Assembly: GCF_034676545.1 (NCBI RefSeq)
Contig: NZ_JAUCBZ010000002.1
Span: forward strand, 1-35,795
Source: Pararhodobacter sp.
GTDB lineage: Bacteria; Pseudomonadota; Alphaproteobacteria; Rhodobacterales; Rhodobacteraceae
Length of the DNA: 35,795 nucleotides
Reading direction: 5' to 3'
Part shown: piece after piece, positions 14,615 through 21,278 of the stretch
Position numbering within the stretch: position 1 is the stretch's first letter
How the letters are laid out: each line of letters opens with the position of its first letter
Notes under the pieces: generated by a model
What the model saw: the letters and a program-made list of their open reading frames with translations, nothing else
Database searches by the model: none
What the model was told of the DNA's origin: nothing
Made by a program: the position numbers and the translations under genes

Positions 14615-14992
14615 ATGGTGAGGAAGTGGGCAATCGCTCTGGCCATCGCCATCAGTGCGTGCGCCGGAATGCCCATGAAAAAAGCGGGCGCAGAGGACGC
14701 GCCCCTGCACCCGAAGATCGCGCCAGACACCTTGCGGCCCTATGACCGGAAGAACTGGCCAAAGCTGTTTGAGAACTACCCGGAAGAGATCATCCACGGG
14801 CGCATGATGGAACTGCGCAAACAGGCTGCGCTCATCGCGGCAAATGACCGGCGGTGTGATGTTGTTTATGCAGCCGACCATTCCAATCTGCGCTCAATCC
14901 CGCCCGACGGGATAGAGGTCTTTGCAGACTGCGAAAACGGGTTCCGGGTCCGCATTGACATGCGCGGGAACATCATGCGCGGCGTGAAGTAA
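14615..14992 (+). CDS. Predicted phage-encoded lipoprotein, inserted opposite to the tail genes
   Basis: 125 residues on the strand opposite to the tail operon. The N-terminus is M-V-R-K, a hydrophobic core (WAIALAIAIS), and a lipobox I-S-A-C with the acceptor at Cys16, so it should be exported and lipidated. The mature part has KAGAEDAPLHPKIAPDT, a helical ENYPEEIIHGRMMELRKQAA, two further cysteines (RRCDVV, FADCENG) and ends FRVRIDMRGNIMRGVK. No named family recognised. Its start lies 22 bases from the tape-measure start; its stop abuts the chaperone stop (14990-14992 with 14993-14995). The start at 14615 avoids an upstream ATG (14591) that would spoil the signal peptide. Prophage lipoproteins of this size often block superinfection; that role is inference. 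Confidence 0.7.
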   Translation: MVRKWAIALAIAISACAGMPMKKAGAEDAPLHPKIAPDTLRPYDRKNWPKLFENYPEEIIHGRMMELRKQAALIAANDRRCDVVYAADHSNLRSIPPDGIEVFADCENGFRVRIDMRGNIMRGVK

Positions 14993-15553
14993 TCACCACG
15001 CCCGCACCATCTCCCACAGATCATCCTTTTCGCCGGCCTTGAGCTTCTGCCCGGATTTCGGGTCATGCGCCTTGGCATAGCCGTCGAGCGCCGCCAGAAA
15101 CTGCCACAGGCTCATCTCTCCCACCTCTTGCGGGGTGAAGCCCATCACTGCGGCAGCCCCGAGAATATCCGCAACGCGGATTTTCCCGTCTGGCAACGGG
15201 TCCGCATCACCCTCGCCGCCGCCCGTCTGCCCAACAGTCTCATCTGGCGCGCCCATGATCCCGGACCCGAGAACCAGTTGCGCATACACCAGATTTTGAA
15301 CCGGCGGTGAGCCCTCCACATGCTCTTTCACCAATGCGTGCGCCGCCTCTCGGGAAAGGCCGCCGCCAATCAGCCCCAGCCGGAGCACATGGGAAATATC
15401 CGCCACCCCCCATGCGCCACCGATCAGCCGCTCATGAACAACCTGCGGCCCGGCCCCGCAGACCTCCTGCAATTCAACAAGCTGGTCGAAGCCCAGACGG
15501 AAGGCCCGAAAGCCCCCCGCCCATTCAAAATCAATCCGCGCGTCCCGGCTCAT
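14993..15553 (-). CDS. Fused tail assembly chaperone (TAC_11-like plus TAC_6-like)
   Basis: 186 residues. The N-terminal part, about 10-100, resembles the phage_TAC_11/gene transfer agent family (FRAFRLGFDQLVELQEVCG, then WGVADISHVLRLGLIGGG). The C-terminal part, about 125-175, resembles phage_TAC_6 (ILGAAAVMGFTPQEVGEM, SLWQFLAALDGYAKAH). In the Rhodobacter gene transfer agent these are separate genes, and in lambda the second is added by a programmed -1 shift. Here both are in one continuous frame joined by a Gly/Asp-rich linker. It should bind the tape measure during tail assembly. ATG 15553 overlaps the tail-tube stop; a GTG at 15556 is in frame. Confidence 0.78.
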   Translation of the reverse strand: MSRDARIDFEWAGGFRAFRLGFDQLVELQEVCGAGPQVVHERLIGGAWGVADISHVLRLGLIGGGLSREAAHALVKEHVEGSPPVQNLVYAQLVLGSGIMGAPDETVGQTGGGEGDADPLPDGKIRVADILGAAAVMGFTPQEVGEMSLWQFLAALDGYAKAHDPKSGQKLKAGEKDDLWEMVRAW

Positions 15554-15990
15554 CACGCCACTGTCCGCACCATTTCGCCGTCGCTCTGCATCTCCACGGA
15601 GCTGGTCACGCGACCAGACTGTGGAGCCTCAAAGCTGAAGCTGGAAACGTGCATTTTGCCGGTATAGGTGATGCTCTTCGTCGGGAAGGTAATCACAACC
15701 TTGACCGGCACGGAGTCGGCATCGTGGAAGGCATCCAGCCACTTTTCCACGCTTTCTTCCGCGAGCACGCCTTCACCGCTCACGCTCATGGAAAGGCTCT
15801 CGGCATCGCGTGCCAACCAGCCCACGGCGTCCGGGTCATCACAATCCGGCAGGAGGGTATCGCCCAGAGCCTTATCAAGTTGCACGCTTTTGGACGTGAA
15901 GCCGCAGGGAGCGGAATAAACGATAGGGGTGGCATCGTTGCCGAGGGTGACAACGACTTTCCCGCCCTTGATGGTGGTCGGCTGGGCCAT
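15553..15990 (-). CDS. Major tail tube protein
   Basis: 145 residues. Starts MAQPTTIKGGKVVVTLGND and shows the beta-rich pattern of TP901-1-like tail tube proteins (TSKSVQLDKALGDTLLPDCD, SMSVSGEGVLAEESVEKW, VKVVITFPTKSITYTGKMHV). ATG 15990 is preceded by GGAGA, whereas the in-frame upstream ATG (16035) would be translated through a terminator hairpin. It polymerises into the tube around the tape measure. Its position between the tail-completion genes and the tail chaperone is standard, and the terminator in front of it may shape its high expression. Confidence 0.82.
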   Translation of the reverse strand: MAQPTTIKGGKVVVTLGNDATPIVYSAPCGFTSKSVQLDKALGDTLLPDCDDPDAVGWLARDAESLSMSVSGEGVLAEESVEKWLDAFHDADSVPVKVVITFPTKSITYTGKMHVSSFSFEAPQSGRVTSSVEMQSDGEMVRTVA

Positions 15991-16003
15991 GGTGTTCTCC
16001 AAT

Positions 16004-16026
16004 AAAAAAGCCCGGCAGTGCCGGGC
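16004..16026 (-). terminator. Intrinsic terminator just upstream of the tail tube gene
   Basis: On the minus strand a perfect 7-base stem (GCCCGGC/GCCGGGC with a 3-base loop) is followed by TTTTTT (16009-16004). It ends 14 bases before the tail-tube start codon and sits between the DUF3168 gene and the tube gene in the middle of the late operon. Confidence 0.65.
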
Positions 16027-16052
16027 ATGTTGCAAAGGGAAGTCTCACAGGC

Positions 16053-16475
16053 TCACCCCTCTAGGGTGGCCTCAAATGTCAGCGCGCCATGGTTCGTAAT
16101 CCCATCGCTCGCCTGCATGATCCGCGTCATGCGATGCCGCAGATTGACCAGCGCCGCCGCAGGCAGCGCCAATTCCCGGTCATGCAGGGCGCGGCGCACG
16201 GCTTGTGCAATCTTGCTGCATTCCGCCGAGCTGTAAGCCTCGCCGTCGCCCCATGACCACACGTCGATTTGCAGGCTCACCGCCAGCCCATCAATGCAAT
16301 CGGCGCTGTCTTCCGTGCCATCAAAAGGCCCCATGGAAACATAGGGCGATGGCGGAGCCTGATCGCCGGTCGGCACCCGATCATAGACACGCCTGGCCAC
16401 AAAGCCGGATACACGCGCATCGCCGCGCAGGGTGGTGATAATGGCCGCTTTTAGCTCATAGAGCGGGTCTGTCAT
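16053..16475 (-). CDS. DUF3168 tail completion protein
   Basis: 140 residues, a head-tail or tail-terminator protein of the gp17-like type. Markers: MTDPLYELKAAIITTLRGD, VSGFVARRVYDRVPTGD, PYVSMGPFDGTEDSADC, LQIDVWSWGDGEAYSSAE and AQAVRRALHDREL, all as in DUF3168. It lies just after the HK97 gp10-type gene (2-base gap), the usual order. It caps the tail tube near the connector. No odd features. Confidence 0.88.
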   Translation of the reverse strand: MTDPLYELKAAIITTLRGDARVSGFVARRVYDRVPTGDQAPPSPYVSMGPFDGTEDSADCIDGLAVSLQIDVWSWGDGEAYSSAECSKIAQAVRRALHDRELALPAAALVNLRHRMTRIMQASDGITNHGALTFEATLEG

Positions 16476-16478
16476 AAC

Positions 16479-16988
16479 TCACCCTCCGGCGGCCACCTTG
16501 CGGGCCGCCTGCCGTGTGGCCCGGCGAATGCGCGCCTTGGCGGTTTTACGGTTGGCCCGGTATGCCGGGAAAAAGTAGGGCTGGGCTGGCGTAGCTGCGT
16601 GCGCCCCATATTCCTTTGTCATGACACCCGCCGTGCGTTTGTACCGGGAATCCTGCCTTGAGGCGCGTGCCGCACTTGCCTTTGTCCCGAATTCCACCCA
16701 ACGAGCATAGAAGGCATCACTATCACCGGCATAAACCGTGATAGTCAGCCCCTTGCCAATTGCGGATCGCGCCACCTTTCCAAGGGTCAACGCCCCCTGC
16801 GGCGGCGCGCCCCATGTCCAGCCGATTGAATCCCGCAGCGCGCCGTCATCCACCGGCACCAGCCGGCGCGCCAGTGCGACAATCTCATCTGCGGACTTTT
16901 CCATGGCAGCCCGGATTGTCGCCTGCGTTGTTGCCGGTAGACGCTTCAGCTTGCGCTCCAGCCGGGCGAGGTTGAGTATCTTGGCCAT
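16479..16988 (-). CDS. HK97 gp10-like tail completion protein
   Basis: 169 residues. MAKILNLARLERKLKRLPAT, then MEKSADEIVALARRLVPVDDGALRDSI is the standard gp10 start, followed by VYAGDSDAFYARWVEFGT and QPYFFPAYRANRKTAKARIR near the C-terminus, as in the family. Start ATG 16988 overlaps the stop of the head-closure gene (TGATG). An ATG at 17027 is in frame but adds a Gly-rich prefix that runs into the upstream gene. The very basic C-terminus (RRATRQAARKVAAGG) is usual. Works in joining tail to head. Confidence 0.88.
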   Translation of the reverse strand: MAKILNLARLERKLKRLPATTQATIRAAMEKSADEIVALARRLVPVDDGALRDSIGWTWGAPPQGALTLGKVARSAIGKGLTITVYAGDSDAFYARWVEFGTKASAARASRQDSRYKRTAGVMTKEYGAHAATPAQPYFFPAYRANRKTAKARIRRATRQAARKVAAGG

Positions 16989-17335
16989 CAGGTCGCAACC
17001 CCCTCTGTCACCAGCATATCCAGCCATGCCCCGCGCCCGTCAGGGTCATGAATTGACCGGATATTGAAAATCCGCCCCGGTTGGCGCGCATCTTCCATGC
17101 GCCAGTCTGTTGTCACTTGCCGGGTTTGCGATGACTGGCGCACTGTCACCACATAGGGCTGCGTGCCAGCAAGGCGCGAGGCCATGACACTTTCCCCACC
17201 CACCTTCGCAACCATGCCGGCAGAAACCGTAAAGCGGGTTTCGAACGGCCCGGTTACAGCCGTGCCAAAGCCATCACTCCCCGCCCCCCGGCTCTGAAAG
17301 TGGAGCCGGAACCTCAGATCGCCCGCCCTTGGCAT
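16988..17335 (-). CDS. Phage head closure protein (head-tail joining, SPP1 gp16-like)
   Basis: 115 residues. MPRAGDLRFRLHFQSRGAGS and the strand DGFGTAVTGPFETRFTVSAG are the start of the Phage_H_T_join family. The middle (RLAGTQPYVVTVRQSSQTRQ) and the end (RIFNIRSIHDPDGRGAWLDM) match its usual beta-barrel pattern. It would close the head channel below the connector. Its 5' part overlaps the 3' end of the preceding small gene by about 60 bases in another frame. Confidence 0.85.
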   Translation of the reverse strand: MPRAGDLRFRLHFQSRGAGSDGFGTAVTGPFETRFTVSAGMVAKVGGESVMASRLAGTQPYVVTVRQSSQTRQVTTDWRMEDARQPGRIFNIRSIHDPDGRGAWLDMLVTEGVAT

Positions 17336-17495
17336 CCTTTATTTCCTCTGATGTGGCGGCAACCGCCCTGTTCTTTGCCTTGGCCAGCCGGGCGCATGGG
17401 GTTGTAACCAGAAGCACCATGCCCACGCGGTAACCGATGATGACAGATGGCGAGGGACGCCAGTCAAAATCATCAATGAAACGAACCCACGGCAT
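17274..17495 (-). CDS. Small phage protein between the connector and head-closure genes
   Basis: 73 residues. The N-terminal half (MPWVRFIDDFDWRPSPSVII, GYRVGMVLLVTTPCARLAKA) is a small beta fold with an aromatic start, a pattern seen repeatedly at this site in alphaproteobacterial prophages. The C-terminal half, rich in charged and Pro residues, overlaps the start of the head-closure gene. ATG 17495 abuts the connector stop. No known function; likely a virion-assembly accessory. Confidence 0.65.
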   Translation of the reverse strand: MPWVRFIDDFDWRPSPSVIIGYRVGMVLLVTTPCARLAKAKNRAVAATSEEIKDAKGGRSEVPAPLSEPGGGE

Positions 17496-18067
17496 CACAG
17501 CGGCCTCACAAACTGGGCAATGATTGCGCTCACCGCGAGAGGCACCTCCACAAGGCTATCGCCTGCCGCCTCTCGCTGCGCGTACCAATGCCCAACCAGC
17601 AACAGGATCGCTTGCCGGATCAGCGCCGGCACGTCTTCCGGCGCGCCCGCGCCGCATGTAAAACGCACCATCACAGCGTCATCCCACGGCCCAAGATCCG
17701 GCCGGCTGCGCACCCGCACAAACGGTCCCAGCCCATCCAGAACCGGGCCGGAATAGTCCGCCGCAGGCAACGTCTGCACCGCCCCTGCACGGTCGCGGTA
17801 CATGATGCTGTCCACCGATATGGCCGGACCGAGAGGCAGGCGGATAACCCCGCCGGGAGGCACGCCGGGCAAATCCACCTGCCACGTCTGGCGCACAAGC
17901 GCCCGGTGCAGCTTGCCGTGGTATCCATCCAGCATGTCTGTTGCGGCCGCGATTTGCCGCTCAATCAGCGCGTCATGGTCGCCATGATCAACAATCAGAT
18001 GCGCCTTGGCATCACTCAGGCTCACCGGCAGCGCCGCAGGCGGCACAACCCGATACGGCACTGTCAT
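17495..18067 (-). CDS. Head-tail connector protein (HK97 gp6-like)
   Basis: 190 residues. Starts MTVPYRVVPPAALPVSLSDA. The helical core KAHLIVDHGDHDALIERQIA followed by AATDMLDGYHGKLHRALVRQ is the Phage_connect_1 fold; the C-terminus ends in another helix bundle (ALIRQAILLLVGHWYAQREA, then PLAVSAIIAQFVRPL). It forms a ring under the portal. Start ATG 18067 was chosen because GGAGC lies 7 bases upstream; the in-frame ATG at 18154 would place its start inside the capsid gene. It follows the major capsid gene after a terminator hairpin. Confidence 0.82.
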   Translation of the reverse strand: MTVPYRVVPPAALPVSLSDAKAHLIVDHGDHDALIERQIAAATDMLDGYHGKLHRALVRQTWQVDLPGVPPGGVIRLPLGPAISVDSIMYRDRAGAVQTLPAADYSGPVLDGLGPFVRVRSRPDLGPWDDAVMVRFTCGAGAPEDVPALIRQAILLLVGHWYAQREAAGDSLVEVPLAVSAIIAQFVRPL

Positions 18068-18077
18068 CGCCTTGCTC

Positions 18078-18109
18078 CAAAATAAGGCCGGGCAGTTTCC
18101 CGCCCGGCC
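18078..18109 (-). terminator. Terminator after the major capsid gene
   Basis: On the minus strand an 8-base GC-rich stem (GGCCGGGC/GCCCGGCC, 18109-18102 with 18093-18086) is followed by TTATTTT. It lies 7 bases past the capsid stop and about 10 bases before the connector start, so it could uncouple capsid mRNA level from the genes downstream. Confidence 0.6.
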
Positions 18110-18116
18110 GTTGCCC

Positions 18117-19328
18117 TTATCCCTCGCCGCCAGCCACCGGCAGAAGATCGCCATAAATCAGCGCCTCAGGCCGGTAGACCGCCAGCGCCAGACGCTCTTC
18201 CGCGCGGATGGTCAATTTGTTGCGGGTGAAGTCGTCATTCTCAAACCCGACCTCAATGACGCTCTGCCACTGGTCGAAGATCTGAGCCGCGAGATCGAAA
18301 GATCCGGTCATGAATTTGCCGGCGGCCATGGATGTGGTCTCCGCCACCGGCAGCCCCCACAGCGTGGGAGACATGCCCCCCTGAGGGTTTCCGATGATGT
18401 ACCGACCCAGCGTATCCTTGAGCATCTCGATTGCTGTCAGATCAATCGGGTTGAGAATATGGCCGCTGGCAGGATACTCGGACAAAGCCGCCTGAAGCAT
18501 CGCAAGCCGGAGCGCATCAAGGCGGGTCGCGCCCTCAATCTCAATCGGCGCGGCAAATGCCGTAGACTGGGGGATGAGACCCAGCATATTCCCGCCGACA
18601 CCATCGCCCGCAAGGAGTTGCTGATCCTCTTTCGACTGCAACCCGAACAGCAGCCGACCATCAATATGGGAGCGCAACTGCGACACATCGGAAAGCGCCT
18701 GCTTCGACACCTTGACATAATGCGCAATCGTCTTTGTCGAGGTCTGGATATCTTCCAGCTCGATATCCGACTGCGGCTTTTTCGCGCCCTCCGCCACCAC
18801 GGCGGCGTTGTTCGTAAAGCCCTTTTCCCGGACATACTCGATCAGCGGGCTATCGGTGCGCCCCGGCGAAAGCAGGCTGCGGATCACCAGACGACGGCGG
18901 GGCAGCTCCTGAATGCCGGAAAGCCGGTTCGGTGCAATTGCCGCGCCCACAGCCCCGGCCCCCGAGGCCGCCGTTGTAATATCGGCCTTGAGCTGGAGAG
19001 GGGCCATACCCTTGCGCGAGTTGCTCCCTACAAAGGACTTATATTCCTCGCTGGAAACATACTGTTCACCCAGCGACTGCGGGGCCTCATCACCGCCCCG
19101 CCCCGCCTTGGCGGACTTCTGCTCCATTTCAGACATACGCTCATTCAGCGCATTCATGCCGGTTAAGGCTTCATCAGCCTTTTCCTTGAACGAGGCGGCC
19201 AGCTCATTGCCCTTTTTGGACTCGGCAAGTGCCTTTTCAGCAATCTCTTTCACCGAGTCCACAGAGCGCTCAAAAGCCGCCTTCGTTTCCGCCGCGAGCT
19301 GCGCGGCAGATTTGGTCTCATCAGGCAT
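18117..19328 (-). CDS. HK97-family major capsid protein
   Basis: 403 residues. The first about 85 (MPDETKSAAQLAAETKAAFE and on) form a helical, charged delta-domain that should serve as a built-in scaffold and be removed by the protease. From about 130 the HK97 fold follows: ELPRRRLVIRSLLSPGRTDS, EYVREKGFTNNAAVVAEGA, KTIAHYVKVSKQALSDVSQL, then LQSKEDQQLLAGDGVGGNML, WGLPVAETTSMAAGKFMTG and NDDFTRNKLTIRAEERLALA near the C-terminus. ATG 19328 follows GGAGA at a good distance. The gene lies between the protease and a strong terminator. Confidence 0.95.
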   Translation of the reverse strand: MPDETKSAAQLAAETKAAFERSVDSVKEIAEKALAESKKGNELAASFKEKADEALTGMNALNERMSEMEQKSAKAGRGGDEAPQSLGEQYVSSEEYKSFVGSNSRKGMAPLQLKADITTAASGAGAVGAAIAPNRLSGIQELPRRRLVIRSLLSPGRTDSPLIEYVREKGFTNNAAVVAEGAKKPQSDIELEDIQTSTKTIAHYVKVSKQALSDVSQLRSHIDGRLLFGLQSKEDQQLLAGDGVGGNMLGLIPQSTAFAAPIEIEGATRLDALRLAMLQAALSEYPASGHILNPIDLTAIEMLKDTLGRYIIGNPQGGMSPTLWGLPVAETTSMAAGKFMTGSFDLAAQIFDQWQSVIEVGFENDDFTRNKLTIRAEERLALAVYRPEALIYGDLLPVAGGEG

Positions 19329-19362
19329 AATGTTCTCCAGATTGTCAGAGGGGCGGGGCGCG

Positions 19363-20025
19363 TCAGCCCCGCAGCGCGGCCCAAAATGCACGGGCCTCAT
19401 CATCACTTTTCACCGCGCCGGCAGGCTCCCCCTGCCCCTTCAGGTGGATGCGCGCGGCACGCTCCGCCTGCGAGTTTGAGAGGCCAAGTCCCTTGGCCAG
19501 TCGCTCAAACTCACGCTCCGTCAGCCGCTCCCCGGCTGCCAGCTTGTCAACAAGGTCGCCCACCCCATCCGCCTTGATGGCGGTCACCTTTGCCCGCTCA
19601 TTCATGGGGAAAGTGACGGGGGAAACCTCGTAAAGGTCGAGCTTTTTCAGCAGCCGGGCATTGCCGTCCGGCTCATCCTGCAAGGTGCGGTAGCCGATGG
19701 AGAGCCCACCCAGCGCCCCGGCCTTGAGCAAGGCGTGCGCCTCGCGCGCCTTGGGCACCTCCATCACGAGCCGCCCCTTCCCCCACAGGCCCTTGCTATC
19801 CTCGGCAAGATCGTCCCAAACCCCAATAGGCTGGTCTGGGTTGTGCTGCCACAGCATCTTGATGGAGCGCCCGCCCTGCCGGGCGCGGTGCAGGCCATCG
19901 GCAAAAGCGCCAGGCGCAACCTTGTCACCGCCCCTGTCCACATTCCCGAAGATGGAGGCGTAACCTTCGATCACGCCTTCCTCACTTAGCGACTTGACTT
20001 CAAGGGCATAATTATTGCGTTCCAT
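19363..20025 (-). CDS. Prohead protease (HK97 family, S78/U35)
   Basis: 220 residues. Cleaves the capsid scaffold domain during maturation. The putative catalytic His61 is in WQHNPDQPIG and Ser109 in GGLSIGYR, each in the usual context (GYASIFGNVDRGGDKVAPGA at 21-40, LYEVSPVTFPMN near 133). A C-terminal helical tail (about 165-220) may tether it to the prohead. ATG 20025 overlaps the portal stop by one base; a GTG at 20028 is in frame. It sits in the expected portal-protease-capsid order. Confidence 0.92.
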   Translation of the reverse strand: MERNNYALEVKSLSEEGVIEGYASIFGNVDRGGDKVAPGAFADGLHRARQGGRSIKMLWQHNPDQPIGVWDDLAEDSKGLWGKGRLVMEVPKAREAHALLKAGALGGLSIGYRTLQDEPDGNARLLKKLDLYEVSPVTFPMNERAKVTAIKADGVGDLVDKLAAGERLTEREFERLAKGLGLSNSQAERAARIHLKGQGEPAGAVKSDDEARAFWAALRG

Positions 20026-21278
20026 CACGCCGCCTCATCTTCATCCAGCGGCGGCCCACCATTGTGGCCCCGCAATTCTTCCGGCACGCGCGCCTCGGTA
20101 ATCGGCACATTCTGGACCTGCATCCGGGGCACATCGCCCCCCGCCACAGGCGGCAGACCTTCCAGCGCCCGCACCTCATTGATGGTCATGACGCCAGAGC
20201 CTAGAAGCGTGGAGTAGAAAGAGGCCCGCGCCGCGCTATCCCCACGCAACAGCGCCTCAAGGTTGAAAGACGCACTCAGGCCCGCCGCCCGGTCTGCGGC
20301 GCTCAAAAGCTGCTTGCGAATGGCCTGTTCGATTTTCTTCAGGCGACGACGCAAGGTGAATTTCTGGAAGCCGAGCACCTGTTGCTCAAGCCCCGCGCCC
20401 CAGCTCGTGGTTTTGGAGGTGTGCCCCACCATGTGTGGCGGCACCCCGAAAATCCGGCAGATCTCTTCAACCGAGAAAGCCCGGCTCTCCAGCATCTGGG
20501 CATCTTCAGGGTCGATGCCTATTTTCTCGATTGCGGCCCCGCCCTCGAGGCGGAACGGTTTGCCGGCATTCTGCGCGCCGATATATTTGGCCACCATCTC
20601 GGCATCGGCAATCGCGCGCTGTTCGGCCGTCAGAAACTTGTCAAACTTGATGGCCACCGCCGCATGCAAGCCGTTGCGGAAATACCCTCCTGCCGTGCGA
20701 TCAATCGCGGAAGCCAGCCCGAACGTGTTGCGCCCGTGCGCCAGCGTGCTCAACCCACCCAGCGGGTGCCCGCCAAAACCGCGCACATGAAACATCTCAT
20801 TTGCGCCACACACATAAGACTTGCCGGCATCCGACCAGCGATATTCCAGCGCCCCGGATGCCAGCCGCCGCACGCTCATCGCGCCGGGCGGCACCGGCTC
20901 CAGCGCCACAATGCGCGCACCGCTCCGCTCAATCCGGGCATAGGCGTTGCCCCTCAATTCGAGGGACAGGCACATATACTCCCAAAAATCCATGGGCGTC
21001 TGGTCGGCATTGGGGCTGTCGCGCAGCACCCGCGCCAACGGGTGCGCATCATCCGCCACCCATGCCCCGCCCGGCCCGCGCCGCTGGAGATCCAGAGGCA
21101 TGGCGGCAATAGTGCCCGCCAGCAGATTGACACATGCCCAGACCGTGGACAGGGCAAGCGCCCCGTCCTCAGAGATCGCCTCCCCGGCATGGCTCATCAG
21201 TCCGCCGCGCGGGATGTAGTCATCAGACAGACGCCACGGGCGCGACACCGCATCCCACGCCTTGCGCAGTATATTCAT
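20025..21278 (-). CDS. Portal protein (HK97 family)
   Basis: 417 residues, forms the DNA channel at one capsid vertex. It shows ALALSTVWACVNLLAGTIAA and MPLDLQRRGPGGAWVADDAH near the N-terminus, then GNAYARIERSGARIVALEPV, MFHVRGFGGHPLGGLSTLAH and CRIFGVPPHMVGHTSKTTSW, the key HK97-type portal motif. The C-terminal part (TINEVRALEGLPPVAGGD) is also standard. Its ATG overlaps the terminase stop (ATGA). Confidence 0.95.
   Translation of the reverse strand: MNILRKAWDAVSRPWRLSDDYIPRGGLMSHAGEAISEDGALALSTVWACVNLLAGTIAAMPLDLQRRGPGGAWVADDAHPLARVLRDSPNADQTPMDFWEYMCLSLELRGNAYARIERSGARIVALEPVPPGAMSVRRLASGALEYRWSDAGKSYVCGANEMFHVRGFGGHPLGGLSTLAHGRNTFGLASAIDRTAGGYFRNGLHAAVAIKFDKFLTAEQRAIADAEMVAKYIGAQNAGKPFRLEGGAAIEKIGIDPEDAQMLESRAFSVEEICRIFGVPPHMVGHTSKTTSWGAGLEQQVLGFQKFTLRRRLKKIEQAIRKQLLSAADRAAGLSASFNLEALLRGDSAARASFYSTLLGSGVMTINEVRALEGLPPVAGGDVPRMQVQNVPITEARVPEELRGHNGGPPLDEDEAA

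Noticed and set aside
18006..19166. A 386-codon plus-strand open frame opposite the capsid gene
   Set aside because: Shadow of the HK97 major capsid gene; composition not protein-like.
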